Assembly: GCF_037126465.1 (NCBI RefSeq)
Contig: NC_088204.1
Location: 74,833,807 to 74,897,806, forward strand
Length of the DNA stretch: 64,000 nt
Direction of reading: 5' to 3'
DNA from: Ornithodoros turicata
Lineage: Eukaryota; Arthropoda; Arachnida; Ixodida; Argasidae
Shown here one piece after another: positions 1 through 11,902 of the stretch. A model generated the notes under the pieces. That model ran no database searches and had not been told where the DNA came from. It saw only the letters and a list, made by a program, of their open reading frames with translations. The translations under genes and the position numbers were made by a program. Numbering within the stretch: the stretch's first letter is position 1; each line of letters starts with the position of its first letter.

Positions 1-730
1 CAAGTCTCACTTACACTTCTTACAAGTGTTGCAAAACCGACCTATAAGAATAATTTTTTTTCCTATCATACCAATCGCATACACCGACTGTAATGTTGAC
101 TTACGGCGTACTAAATATACAGCAGCAAATTTCTTACTGCGTATTAAACATACTCCACTTTTCTCAAAGCTAATGCTATCTCATCGATACTGTATTACCC
201 TGAATTACTAGATTTACTCTAGTAGGAACAGTATAGGAGTATTGAATCTATACCCGTTACTAAAACTAATTTTGGAAAGCTCGAAAGCCCGTTCTCATTG
301 GCAGTCCTAAGCACGTGACCGCTCTAGAAGCTGGTCTCACTGGTGGGGACGCCTACAGTGACGTCAGAGACGAATGAGTTTCGGTGTTCCCGGTGCCAAT
401 TTACTACGCGCCTATTACCATCCTTTGCCGCAAAACTTGCAGTGTAGTTTTACTTCGATGCATACAACCATCTTTCACTTTTGTCTCGAATAACCCCCAT
501 AAATATAACGGATAAATAAATGATAGTACAAATCGAGGCAGTAAATCAATTCACTGTATAGCCCTGCTCATGCTCATATAGTTGTCTCCTTACATAAAGC
601 ACTGCGAGAAATGTTGGTTGCTATATTATTTCCGGAAAGCTTTGTTAATTTGTGTGTCTCTTTATTTCGTCGCATATAATGTTTCTTTATTTCGACGTCT
701 TTAAAACGTCTTCTCTTTCAGTGCCAAAGG
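1..730. other. No feature recognised
   Basis: AT-rich sequence without a convincing open frame, RNA gene or repeat boundary. One TGACGTCA palindrome lies at 359-366. Confidence 0.5.
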
Positions 731-961
731 TATACAGGGTGTTTGCTCTAACGTGTCCAGAAATTTTATTTAAAGCGAGCGATAAAAGAGAAACGAGGGC
801 TACTTTTCAGCTATACTTGACACAGCAGCTACTAGAAACAGATGCTACTGGTGAAGCAGTACCTGTTCCTTACTCAAGTAGCAGAAAAGAACGACTTGCT
901 TTTCTTTTATCGCTCGCTTTAAATATAATTTCTGGACACGTTAGAGCAAACACCCTGTATA
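731..961. mobile_element. Mariner-type MITE with about 60-bp terminal inverted repeats
   Basis: The two ends are near-perfect inverted repeats beginning TACAGGGTGTTTGCTC on the left, with the complement on the right. The arms extend inward through a GCGAGCGATAAAAG block at about 775-788 and 908-922. TA lies immediately outside each end, the target duplication expected of Tc1/mariner elements. The 120-bp centre carries no transposase, so it is non-autonomous. A 178-residue open frame crosses it but is an artefact of the inverted repeat. Confidence 0.85.
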
Positions 962-2325
962 CCTACACACTTGATTCCTTTTCACCTCATTCACCTCATA
1001 ACAGCATTCACAACACCGACATATCTAGTACCGCACGGGCAATAAACTTCATTACTACGAAGGCCATTCATCCCTCTTCTTCAACTCTTATTCCTTTCAT
1101 TGAAGGGCCTTCGCGGCATGATCATAACCTTCTTTTGCACAAACGACCCCAAGCGCCGAACAAAAACAGCCTATCCTTACACGTCTAAACAATGCATACA
1201 CGTACGGCGAAGCGGCCTGCAACAAACGTATCACATGCAAAACAGGTTTTGTATGCATATACGTCTGACTTAATCCGGGGCCTTATTAATTAATTCGTGG
1301 CCATATGGCGCTCTTTCTCTTTTTCTATTCCCCTCTACTGCATACCCTTTTGTCATTACCGACAAAGAGTCGTTTTAACTGCATCCTGTAATTAAATGAG
1401 GAAAAATAAGCGGGCCTATTTGTCGTCATCGTTATAACGTGACGCATTCTCTGCCGTTACACACATGCTTTAATGTCACCCGCTAACACAATCAGGTTCT
1501 TGACACGCCCCTGTGCATTGCCTTCTGCACGGTCAATGTTTCGCTAATGAGCCTATTTATTTTCAACAACCCTTTGATACCACGCTGCGAAGGTCAATAT
1601 CCATTAACCTGCCATTAGGCCTAACCGGCGTAAACTACAGTTTGCCGCATCGTTTAGAGAGAACGATGGCTCGCGTCTCCGAACGTGACAGCGGAAAGTA
1701 TTTCTTTTTATTTTATAAATACACTGGTTCGTATTTAAACGTTTTTACCAACTCTCTCTCTCTCTCTCTCTCTCTGCAATTTACAAGGCGTTACTCGCAA
1801 ATTGCCTTACACAATTAAGGACCTCGGTGTTTGCGTTTCGGCTGTTACACCGAATTCCGGATATAACGAATTGCCTCGCAGCGACACGATCCGTTTGCTT
1901 TGGCATGCAGCGTGCAGTTTTGTGGCGAATTGTTTGTTCACGATCTGGAAGGCAGAGTATCACCGTATGCACTGCACGATCGATTGGCAAGGGACATGCC
2001 ACATGAGATGGTAATAGAGCTGTATTGCAGTTCTCCTGCTAATGGGTTTTTGTTAATGCCCCGCGCGGAGAGTTATTTTCGGCTTTCTTGTGTCTTTTTC
2101 GCGGAGGTTACAAGGGTTCGAAGTACGTTTGATTTTTTCTCGCGGATGACGCGGAAATCGTGGTTCGTTGACTGCGAAGCGATTGCTTTGGTGCAGTGTT
2201 CGAAGGTTGCCAGGTATTGACCTCGAGAACAAGCTGTAGGTGTCGCGTCGATCGCCCAAATAGTGAGGACGCGCGAAGCGTTCCGAGTGCATGGAGTTCG
2301 GACGCCCTACGTACTTCTTCCTGTT
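962..2325. other. No gene recognised; CT microsatellite
   Basis: Contains a CT dinucleotide run at about 1753-1775 and no coding, RNA or transposon signature that I can support. Short open frames on both strands overlap each other and have no coding-like composition. Confidence 0.45.
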
Positions 2326-2396
2326 GTAGTTACGGTACCGAAAGCCGTAGGTACCGAAAGGTACCGTACGGTATGGTTCTGTTCGGTACCGCAGCG
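2326..2396. repeat. Short GGTACCG-rich degenerate repeat
   Basis: The word GGTACCG or its complement recurs about five times within 70 bp, giving several overlapping palindromes. It resembles the GGTAAC/GGTACC-rich stretch at 47110-47800 and may be a fragment of the same element type. Confidence 0.4.
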
Positions 2397-2739
2397 TAAC
2401 CACATGAAAACGTCTTATCTATCCTCACTATTGGTGTTGTCGCGAGAGGGAGGCTCTGTCGGTTCTCGAGGCCAATAGTGATTCAGGATTGCTGTATTTG
2501 GTTGGTGAACTGGTATTGTGTGAATATTTCCTTTTTCGTTTTTGCCCGTTCTTCGCATAACTCACTTTGCATGGCAGAGAAATTTATGATTTTTTAGTTT
2601 GACACTCCTTACGCTGATTGGATGCACTGATTGGTGTAGGTTATAATCAATCTGAACTTTTATTGGATGAGCATGTCTCATATAGTGACGACTTCATTTC
2701 ATTTCATATTGCGTTCCCGAGCGTAATAATCGGCATCCC

Positions 2740-2963
2740 CCCAAGCAGTACAACGTCTTGTCCCAATATTGTCCTAATATTGGCAATACTGGGCCAATAT
2801 TTCAGTTTTATTTTTCAATTATTTCAATTTTATTTTCCTTCCAGATGGGAGAGAGTAAAAAGCCCGAAGGCATTTTTACAATATTGGTCCACGATTGGAT
2901 CAATATTGGGCCGGTGCTGCCAATATTAGTGCAATATTGGGCCAAGGTGTTGTGCTGCTTGGG
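2740..2963. mobile_element. MITE, CCCAAGCAG-terminus family, copy a
   Basis: The left end is CCCAAGCAGTACAACGT. The right end is the complement of CCCAAGCAGCACAACA. The interior is filled with CCAATATTGG-type palindromic words on both sides. Copies b (17347-17499) and c (62623-62763) share the termini but have a different interior. No transposase is present. Confidence 0.7.
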
Positions 2964-2984
2964 CCTGAATTAGTTATTAACGTC

Positions 2985-3118
2985 TCCACTCACTATACGG
3001 GTTCGAACCTGGTCAGAACATGGCGCCTCGGTACGGCTTCAGTACGTCGGGCATAAAGTACGGCGTGCTGAGATTTTAGCGTGCGTTATAGAACACCCAG
3101 TCGGGCAACATTGATCCA
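2985..3118 (+). mobile_element. tRNA-derived SINE fragment, second family
   Basis: A pol III B-box-like word, GGTTCGAACCTGG, at about 3001-3013 is followed by a body (GTGCTGAGATTTTAGCG and onward) that aligns by eye with the body of the element at 57000-57215. It is diverged and lacks a clear A box. Confidence 0.45.
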
Positions 3119-3727
3119 CAGACAAAGGGGGGGGCGAAGAATCCTAAATCTAACCCCGTGTTTGCTATCATGCTTTGACACACCTTCCCAGCTCACTCGG
3201 TGAGATGTAGTGCGTGAAATCAGCAGCCAGTATACTGACAGACTATATAATCACTCCTTCCTGACCCACAATTGAATGTAGTTCGTCCCCCCCCCCCCCC
3301 TGTCGATCTTGGTCCCGTCGGCGTTCACCTCTAGCTAACCCTTCGACCAAATACACACCACACGTAACATCTTCGTCATCCGCGAAGAACCAGAGCCCGC
3401 CGGCCTTCTGCCTCGCCGCTAAAAACAAGAACATAATGCTCTCCAGGGAAACGTGTCACACACGCGTTGCGAGTACCTGCCTGTACAACGAGGTCATTTG
3501 CATACCCATTTCATGGTCTAGTAAGTGTAGGCACGTGCGCCCTATGAGTCTGCCAACCTTGTACTACCTCATTCTCGCCGCCGCACTACATTCTTACGCG
3601 GAAGGCAGCAACATCCTAATTCAAGCGGATGTCACGCTGAGCAATACGTGTCAGGACCTGAACTGTGCGAAGTATTGAGTTATGAGCGCCATTATGGGGA
3701 AGAGCGCGGCTAAAAGCTGGTATATCT
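3119..3727. other. No gene recognised
   Basis: Contains a poly-C run at about 3289-3301. Open frames on both strands here have no recognisable product. Confidence 0.4.
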
Positions 3728-4020
3728 TAGCAGACGACTTCTCATATCGTGGCAGACGCTAATGGCATCCGTGTCGTCTGCGTGAATGATTCATGCATAA
3801 AAACGTACTCTTCTACCTGTACGTTACAACTGGGTCAAGTTTATAGATTGGTGCAGACGATCGCCTGCTCGAGACATCTACGCCGGGATTTGTCACGCAT
3901 TCATAAAACGTAACATCTATATTACGGTAGCTGCCATTCGTAACTAGGCCAAACTGGGATGCGCGAGCAACGTAAGGAGCGTATTTTTCCAGCAGATGAT
4001 GGCTTAAGTGTCGTCTGCTA
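3728..4020. repeat. Interval bounded by inverted TAGCAGACGAC words
   Basis: The left boundary is TAGCAGACGAC (3729-3739, preceded by T). The right boundary is its exact complement ending in TA (about 4010-4020). Further GCAGACGA-type words lie inside at 3774 and 3853, with one-base variants at about 3752 and 3992. The inverted match stops after 11 bases, so this may be a cluster of sites and not a transposon. Confidence 0.35.
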
Positions 4021-6017
4021 TCCAGCGAAAAATGAACGCGTATAAAATGTTGGGCAGATATATGGTATAACCTGGTGCGGTTCGTGGTCTGGCCCGGATG
4101 AGCCGCTTGAATGGTTTCTCAAAGATGTCTTGTAAAGGTTGAGTGGTCAGGGTCATGGTTTGTTGCCGAAGAATCCGGGGGAATAAAGAAAAAAAAAAGA
4201 AAGAAAGAAAGAAGCGTAACGTCTGCAATGATACGGTGGCTTCGCGGCTTTTCTGCACACGGTGCTTTGGATATGTTACCACAGTGTACTTTAGGACATT
4301 CTTTCAAAGCTTTGTTATGATACCTCAAGCCTTTAAATTCAGGTCAAAACGCACGCCTCAGACGTCTCACTGCTTGACGGAAAAACGTTCTGCATGCGAC
4401 ATCGACATCACGCAAGACGCAGCTCACACTGGCTAATACCACAGCTAAGTGCTTCCCTAGTGGCAAATATCCCAGTTATCTCTCAGTCGTGTCATCATGT
4501 CACCGCACGATGACCTGCAGCCCTCCTTCTGACCTGCGCAGTCTAATCGCCATTCCATTTAACTATTTTTAGTTCTGCCCATACGGACATACCTCCACTT
4601 TCTTGCATAGCAATCTCAGTGCTTTTTCATACTCTACAATCACCTTTAACACAAGTTCATTATATTCAACCCATATACCTCTAAGGGTTACTGGGTTACA
4701 CCGCAATCCCTTTTACCCAGAGCTACAGAAACTCAACGCCTTATTAAAAAAAAAAAAAATGCGGAATACCTTGTCTGACCTTACCTAAAAAGAGTACGTA
4801 TCCATTCAGTGAACCGCAATGATATATTGTAAAGAGAACACTTATTCAGCAGCGAAAGCGGCCAAGACTCACGAAACGCCCTACCCCTTTGAGGCCTATA
4901 AAAAGGCCAACATATATATCAAAGCTCCCTTCACGAACTTGGCCGCGTTTACGCAACAGATGAACATGTATTCTGTACGAGCGATCGTATTTACCCTTTG
5001 CAGCCGGCGCGTACAGGGCGTATATAGGAGATGCCGCCATTGTTAGTTATACGCAGCAAGATTTACCGCTTCGCGCTATGTGCTCCCGATAGGCGTGTAA
5101 GTATAGCGCTCGTTAAACGCGAAATAAAATGGATAATAGGAATAATAAAAACGAAGTGGGTGCAATATATTAGGTAGAGCTGTTAGATAGGTTGCCGCCC
5201 CAATTTTTCCAACAAGCGAGAACGCGTCTTTTTTTTCTTTTTTTGCGGGCGTTTCGTTTCGCGCTAATGTTCTTTTGAGGGTAATTTGTAGGGGGCGTTG
5301 TGCGGTAATCTTAAATCGATGTTCGTGAGTCTGAGCGGATTTTTTTTTTTTTTTTTTACTGGACCTGCTCTGGTAGGTAAGAGAGATAGACTTTTGATAT
5401 GATGAGTTTGTAGGCGCACTCTGAGAAGAGTATAGGCTCACGTTTCCATATTTTTATTTTTATTTTTATTTTTTTATCGATCAGTCATCGAGTCTCCGTT
5501 GAATGATCTGCGAGATTTTCGGGCGTTGTATCTGCTTTGGTAAATTTTAATTCAGTTTAATTAAATTTTAATTTTAATTAAACCTACTAAAATAACTTTT
5601 TGTATCAACAAAATTGAATTAATAATGCGTCGATTAAAATGAACACTCCATCAAACCACGACGCCAAACCATTGCACGAAACTTCCGAAATTGCACGAAA
5701 ATTCGACGTCTAAAAAGGAGTCGTCGTAGTCCTTTTGAGGTCTAGATTCGTTGTCACACGATTTAGATCCGTAAAGGACTAAATGAGTAGTAGGACTAAA
5801 AGTAGTTTATGCGGACCCTAGGGACTACTACTTGCTGTGCTGCTGAAGAAATTTCATTGTCATGAGACTAAAATGGCGAGTAAGTGTAATATAAGTAAGT
5901 GAGAAGCTGTAATTATTCCCCAATTTGCTTCCATTTTTTTTTTTTTGCTTACAGTGCACCAGTGTCATCTGAATTATGTCGCAGACCCATAGGACATATA
6001 GGACCTCCATCTGTATA
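4021..6017. other. No gene recognised; homopolymer-rich DNA
   Basis: Holds A/AAAG runs at about 4187-4212, poly-A at 4746-4759, poly-T at 5340-5357 and an AT-rich stretch at 5530-5600. No exon, RNA gene or element boundary could be supported. Confidence 0.45.
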
Positions 6018-6149
6018 TAGGAAGGGAGTTGCCTCAGGACAGAAGCCGCCGATATTTCGTACAGAGACTGTTCTTCTTCTGGGCCCAGAAGAAGAACAGT
6101 CTCTGTTCGAAATATCGGCGGCTTCTGTCCTGAGGCCACTCCCTTCCTA
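6018..6149. repeat. Near-perfect foldback, arms about 64 bp
   Basis: TAGGAAGGGAG at the left and its complement at the right bound two arms that match almost completely, meeting at GGGCCC near 6082-6087. The right arm continues at 6150 into a LINE-like tail. A fragment at 40848-40945 matches the right arm (GTTCGAAATATCGGCGGC) plus the start of that tail. One reading is a retroelement end inverted by twin priming. Confidence 0.7.
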
Positions 6150-6272
6150 CATCTCTACCGGTTCGCTGGATTTCTACCTATCTATACTCCATTTGTATAT
6201 TTACTGTACATATTCCCTTTAATTAACAATAATAAACTCTATTTCATTGATTGATTGATCGATTGGTTGACC
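6150..6272 (+). mobile_element. Probable LINE 3' end with (TTGA)n tail
   Basis: The sequence after the foldback runs into AATAAACTC and then a short TTGA repeat at about 6245-6262, a 3'-tail style seen in RTE-like non-LTR retrotransposons. No reverse transcriptase is present. Confidence 0.4.
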
Positions 6273-6329
6273 TTCCGTCGCCGTCCTTAGCACTTATAGC
6301 GGCTTCGTGGTCCCGTGCGCTACGCCTCT

Positions 6330-6631
6330 CTTTTATTCCCTATTTGTACCGCGAAGCGCCTGGGGTTATTAGCGCAGCAGAGACGTGAGCAAGTGTAGGA
6401 AGGACAGCACGAAGGAACGGGAGAGAGGAGGGGGGTTACTACGCGTCCTGGTCTGACTTCAGCGGGAACTGTGCAGATACTTGTCTGGTAGTGCCGGATA
6501 ATGCGGCGAAAACATATCACAGTGCACAGCCGGTGGCGGGGTTCGAACCCACTACCTCCCAGTCTTCAGCACGACCTTGGAGTTACCACAGACTGGATGA
6601 TGCTCTATCCACTCAGCCACACCGCTGGTGA
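6330..6631 (-). mobile_element. Ruka-like tRNA-derived SINE, nearly full length
   Basis: On the minus strand a tRNA-like head starts near 6631 with an A-box-like TGGCTGAGTGG and a B-box-like GGTTCGAACCC. A body follows containing CACAGTTCCCGCTGAAGTC and ending in a T-rich tract on the plus strand. The copies at 43556-43843, 50490-50645 and 18985-19200 share the body core around CTGAAGTCGGCCCAGGACGC. The arrangement fits the SINE family described from ixodid ticks. Confidence 0.75.
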
Positions 6632-6704
6632 AGCGTTAAGCGAGGCCTGCATGATCTGGCCCGGAGGTCGGCACTTTTCTGAAAGAATTCATTCAAGGTC
6701 ACAT

Positions 6705-6812
6705 CACGGTCGGTCTTACTCACGGCCCATCACATCACATCAACAGTATAACCCATCATTCGACATCTACATCACGTCACATCGTAGTCCATCATGCAAC
6801 ATCACATCACTT
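6705..6812. repeat. Degenerate CATCA-rich tandem repeat
   Basis: The words ACATCAC, CCATCA and ACATCACATC recur throughout with imperfect spacing. Confidence 0.5.
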
Positions 6813-6948
6813 TCCATGGGGTGATGGTGAATGGCGGCCATGATCCATGACCCTTCAATGGTCATCGCGAGCGAATTTGCCTATATGCTCTGGCGCCACC
6901 AAGTCTCGTTTCGGAGCTATTTGATTTCTAATTTATAAATTATTTATA

Positions 6949-7177
6949 TACAGTGAACCCTCGTTAATACGACCCCCGATAATCTGACATACGCGCTTTA
7001 CGACCATACTCCTGGGGAACAATGCAGTGAACAACAACAAATATATTCTGATGGTGAAGTGGGGAGGTTTTCAACTCAGTGAAACCTCCGCAGATTCCCC
7101 CCGTTAATATGACAACTCCGCATTATGACCATAATTTTCGGGAACGACCATGGCCATAATAACGAGGGTTCACTGTA
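6949..7177. mobile_element. pogo/Tigger-like MITE, copy 1
   Basis: The termini read CAGTGAACCCTCGTTAATAC on the left and the complement of CAGTGAACCCTCGTTATTAT on the right, each flanked by TA. This end sequence and TA duplication are typical of pogo/Tigger elements. No transposase is present. The copy at 54250-54434 lacks about 40 bp found here around 7030-7080. Confidence 0.8.
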
Positions 7178-7184
7178 TTTATAA

Positions 7185-7242
7185 ACAGCAACAACAACTT
7201 TAATGTGAGATGATGACTGCGGTGTTTCATCACCAATAATGA
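7185..7242 (-). mobile_element. LINE 3'-end fragment
   Basis: On the minus strand a body fragment (GGTGATGAAACACCGCAGTC) leads into TTAAAGTTGTTGTTGCTG, the same tail style as the LINE at 22159-22645 and the fragment at 41262-41375. Confidence 0.5.
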
Positions 7243-8915
7243 TAATTCCGTAAGTAATTAATATGCCACAGTTGTCAGCGTGATGTAACAAAAATGCTAT
7301 GCTGTAATTTTCCCTGTACACACGCGTGTTATAAACGAAAAAAGTTGGAAGAATAGGTCGTGCGTGTAATCTATGAGTGCGTGCTATACATCGATACATT
7401 ATCGCATATAGGCCCACCAGGGTGAGGACGGGTCAAAATCCCGTTGAAATCAATGGGTGTGTGTTATATATGATGCGTGTTATACACCGAGAATTACGGC
7501 AATTGTTATTATTATTATTCAAGATAAGAATGATGACAAAAGTAGCAATAATGAAAACAGTAATGATAATTATTCCATATAACAGTGACAAGGAACGAAC
7601 AATGCTGTTAATCATAGATAATAGTATACAGATATCTCTAAAATACACATTACAATATATTGAACCAAAACGCAGCTAGATGAAAATAAGATACCAGGAC
7701 TAGTAGAAGTAACTATAGCTGTTGGTGATTGAAAAACATTGTATACGACCCCTCTGAAGATATCGGTAAACAGTAATAAAATAGTTGACGTATAACTAAT
7801 AACACAGAAAGCATACTGAGAAGGCAAAGTGCACAATCGAAAAGAAACATCACGTACGACAAGAAATACGACAGGAAAAAATGAAAGTGTCAACGACAAG
7901 GAACAAGTTTGCACACTCTGGACGCGACTATCTCCCAATCTTCGTACGTTGCCCTACGGCGTGGCGTCACATTATCCGGCTCCGTCCTTGGCAAGGTCGT
8001 TCCGCTTTGCGTCACACCTCCACGTAATGGCTTTTATTACAAAAATGTTTATGCATCGCGCCAAAGCGCGTATCGGGTTCAAGGTCACGCAGTGGGGTCA
8101 TCAACCGAACGGCGACCTCCTAGATGATTGGCTAATGTCATCGTGTTTTATTGGATAAGACGGATCCACTTGGATTGGATGTGATTGCGGAATCAATTCA
8201 GTCCCTGTTGGCCGGTTCAAAATAAAGAAAATTGGCGGTGCCCCAGGCTTCTCGGAGAGAAAGGGTAATTGAGCAAACATTTGCTTGGTTTGCCTGGACG
8301 GTTCTGTCATCATTATAAAGTAGCAGACGACTATTATGATGTAGCAGACGACAGCCTGAATGGTGGCAGAAGGCTTGTGTTGATTTATGCAAGGGTGGTA
8401 GTTACCTCACTTTCGCCTCGTATAACCTGTCCAACGGTAGAAAAGTGGTGTAAAGCCTGATTGCGTCACTCTTACCTCAAATAGACCTGCTTTCTCCGGG
8501 TAAACATTTTCGTCTGCAGCGCAATTTAAGAGGCAGACGATGAAACAGTTGAACTGTTGTTCTGTGTGCTGCAATGGTAGATCTATAGGAACGGTTGGAT
8601 TGGCTAGGATAGGATAAGCGCCGTAATGGACGTCTTACTACGAAATATCAAAGACTACCGTTAAGACCGGATATCTGTTTGTTGTGAGACTAGTGTTAGG
8701 TCAAGATCTATAGCGACCTTGTCCTTTTTACCTCTTCTCGAGCGGCGCCGCAGTTTGAAAGTTCATTGGAGGTGGCGCTGCTCATCGGCCCGTTTATTGG
8801 TTCCTCAGCTGCTATAATACCTTCAACTTCGTCCCGGCGAGCCCTTTCACCATCACCACCACCATCAATTCATCCTAGAGTCACTAAATAAGCTACGCTT
8901 CAGAGTATCGACACT
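7243..8915. other. No gene recognised; GCAGACGA cluster
   Basis: AT-rich to about 7.9 kb, then mixed composition. GCAGACGA words lie at 8323, 8344, 8510 and 8533, the first two as direct copies of GTAGCAGACGAC-type sequence 21 bp apart. A CACCATCACCACCACCATC run at about 8847-8867 resembles the (CCA)n tail of the SINE piece at 32692-32836. Confidence 0.4.
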
Positions 8916-9067
8916 GAGCCGCCATGTTGTTTCGGATGACCTCCAGCGCCATCCATTTAGCGCTCTTCGAAGTGTTGTCTTCTTCCACTGCTGAACTTCA
9001 CCTTCATCTATTTCTACTGCCAAAATAGAGGTGGGGCTAGAGGTCATCCGAAACAACATGGCGGCTC
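8916..9067. mobile_element. Foldback MITE with GAGCCGCCATGTTG termini
   Basis: The left arm (GAGCCGCCATGTTGTTTCGG, then ATGACCTC) is an exact inverted copy of the right arm ending at 9067. About 95 bp of unmatched sequence lies between them. No coding sequence is present. Confidence 0.75.
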
Positions 9068-9142
9068 TTTTTGCCTCACTGTCGCTATGGCGGGCATACT
9101 GTCGCTCATCACAGTGTCACTTCATCTTCCCTTAGAATTTTT

Positions 9143-9450
9143 GTACTACCGGATGCACTGTTTGGGACACGGCTGTCTAAAAGCTCCAGCCCGTGGCCGA
9201 GCAGTCCCCTGTCGGCGATGTCGCGCACGAAGGAACTATACCAGTACTGTCTCCGAGGGGAGGCCATGCACCGCCACCTGTCAGAAGAGAGAACCATCGC
9301 ATACTCGGCGCCGTCTGCTAGAAAGAGCAGTTGAGCGCGGCCTCACCTCGGGGAAGGTATTGGTATAGTTCCTTCGTGCGCGACATCGCCGATAGGGGAT
9401 CGCTCCGCCAAGGGCTGGAGATTTTAGACAACCGTGTCCCAAACAGTACG
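9143..9450. mobile_element. Foldback element with about 85-bp arms
   Basis: The left arm, from CACTGTTTGGGACACGG (about 9157) to GAACTATACC (9242), is matched with a few mismatches by the inverted right arm at about 9360-9447. The loop is about 115 bp. No protein is encoded. Confidence 0.75.
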
Positions 9451-9577
9451 TCGTCCCACGGGAGGCGAGTTCTTGCTAATATATGTTATGTGTAAATATA
9501 CTCCTAATTATTATTAGTAAATTGATTATCATCGTCACTCTTCGCGTTTTCAGGGAAGCTGTTGCTGTCTTTCATGG

Positions 9578-9739
9578 CATAAAACTCGGAGAATGGGGAC
9601 ACACAAAGAGACAACCACGACACAGAAGCTAAGCGCAACTGACCATCTTTGATGGTCAGTTTTTGATGGTCTTTGATGGTCTTTGAGATTCTGTGTCGTG
9701 GTTGTCTCTTTGTGTGTCCCGAATCTCAGGATTTTATGC
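9578..9739. mobile_element. Foldback element with GATGGTCTTT repeats in the loop
   Basis: Exact arms (GGGACACACAAAGAGACAAC onward from 9596, complement ending 9720) are extended outward by GCATAAAA/TTTTATGC. The loop holds three short direct repeats of TGATGGTC at about 9650-9685. Confidence 0.75.
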
Positions 9740-9799
9740 TAATGGCGGTCCGTCTCCACTAGCTGGCCTTTATATTATTTTTTATTTTTTCTAGTTTTA

Positions 9800-10030
9800 T
9801 CTGTTGCTGTCGTCTGCTACGAACGTGTGTTGGCTTCTGGACGTTCAGAATGCAAATTTCCACTACCCAACCATGATAAGGATCTCACGGGCCGATGTGT
9901 AGCCCTCCTATAGCTGATTGGGTGGATGGGCTCCGATTGTGACATATATGCCGATTATTGCCGATTATGACATGGTCGGTATAGTCTAGTAGGTCGTGCG
10001 TTAGATTCAACCCCTGTAGGCCGTGACATA
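9800..10030 (+). repeat. Dispersed repeat family A, copy 1
   Basis: Shares TGTTGCTGTCGTCTGCTACG at its left edge, CGGGCCGATG, GCCGATTATGACATGGTCG and CTAGTAGGTCGTG, in the same order, with the copy at 25062-25250. The middle is diverged. One TCGTCTGC word lies at the same position in both copies. Confidence 0.65.
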
Positions 10031-11902
10031 CAGGGCGGTTTCTATTTTTACACTGTGAAACAATTTTCGCCTGAAATGTTATTGTTGTTGCGAGATTATC
10101 TTATGAAATTACTCTGTGTCGACCGTACGTTATTATAGACAATATGTACTGAAATCTAACACTGATTGTCTTGTTCTTGCATTTTTCGACTCGCAGCGTC
10201 GGTGTTGAAAAACGGCAGCTATGCGTTGTTGCACATTGCTTCCCACCGAAACGTGTGGATTTATATGAAGTGAAGCAAACGTGGAAACTCCTCCGCAGAA
10301 TTTGAAACAAAAGTAAGTACCACGAAACGCTGAAATTTTATCGCATGAAATTTCGCTAAATTCCTTGCCGACAAATGCTTACTTTTAAACGCAGACGATG
10401 TGATAATGCAGAGAGAACGAGAACGCAATATACAGCAGACTACATTTCGTGTCGACGAGTGAACCGATGTATAGTGCACCAACTTTCACAACATATACAG
10501 CCGTCGAAAAGCATACGCATCACACTTTGGCGACAAACATGTCGTTCAAACTTCGCTTATTCTAAGATAACTTAGCGAGTCGGCAATCGTCGGCTAGTTC
10601 CCCGCTTCGGAACACTCCCTATGGCGTACACTCCCTTTCAAAGACGCAGACGACATTACAGAAGCAGACGAGAAAGTACTGCGCGTAGCAGACGACGGCT
10701 TGCAGTGTTGACGGAGGAACCGCCACGCCATTCCGTCATATTTGGCCCGCGGGTGTGTTCATAGCGCTCCGTCCCCTGAAATTATGGGAGGCCTATCTAA
10801 CTAATTCCTAGGTTGCAAACTGCCTGGGCTGTCATTTTTGAGAGCTTCACTCTTCAACTGCCGGTGGCGGCAAATCATCAGAGGCGCCTTCCTTTCCTCT
10901 TTGTTCTTTTTCTCTAACGGGCTATTGTCAGAGAGCTCTGGTACGTTGGGAATGCACTCGAGTACAGGCGGCACGATATTACGTGGGGTGTTTCAGGAAG
11001 TGTCGAAAGTTACCTGGCTGTGAGCAGGTGAGTGCCCAAAGCTGCGTAAATAGAGCTCGTTGTACAGTACTGGTACAAGTTGAACGCGAGGCTGCACCGT
11101 AATTCCACCAGATATTCTTGTTGGCATCCACTAGTTCTTGTTTCGATAGTTTGTTCTTTAATAGACAACATTTTTTTTTTTTACTTTCCCTTCTTCTGTT
11201 GTCCACACTCCATCTCATCTCATTTTCTTGGTACTTGTCGGCATGATACATATGTAAGATATTGATGTTATCTGTAAGAATAAAGTAATTTTAATCGAGT
11301 AGGCAAGACATAGGCGCAAGACCTGGTATATCGGTGCCCTGTATACTGCATATTTACTTATATACCTGCACCTATGTGCAACATCGTATAGTTGCAGGGT
11401 TTTCTTTTCATTTTTCAACTTTTATGTTATTAATTCAACATTATTTCAAATTACGCTAAAATAGAGACAGTTACACAGTTTATTTATGGTGAATACAATT
11501 GTGCGAGAAAATGTTTTCCACTACAACTAATACCATCTCGAGGAACAACTGGTCTTTTTGTAAATGAGCAATTACTAGTCGTTGGAGGCTCATGTGTTTG
11601 TGCCCCCCCCCCCCGTGAAGCTGCACGCCCCAGCTATTTGTATTCCATTTATTTTACTATGCAGAATATCTTATTTAAAGGGACTGTGCAATGGTTTCCT
11701 CGTTCTCGATTTTATTGAACAGATATGTGGTGTTCCTGAACACATCACCGAAGTTTTACGTTCGGCAATTGAACAGTTTTCTCACCGGAGAAAATTTAAA
11801 CGAAGTACCGAAGCTATACGACGCTAATACCCCTGGCGGCACGAAATGGCGAGCGGCAGCAGGAGCGCGGGGAAGCTTACGAGCTCCAAGGAATGGCTGG
11901 AC
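10031..11902. other. No gene recognised; four GCAGACGA words
   Basis: Words at 10391, 10646, 10664 and 10688 all read in the same orientation. The last three lie within 50 bp. Otherwise mixed AT-rich sequence with poly-T at 11168-11180 and poly-C at 11604-11613. Confidence 0.4.

Noticed and set aside
652..1188. 178-residue plus-strand open frame
   Set aside because: It runs through both inverted arms of the MITE at 731-961 and has no recognisable domain.
7499..7520. CRISPR-like or satellite array in AT-rich DNA
   Set aside because: Only short ATT runs are present; no regular repeat-spacer pattern exists anywhere in the window.
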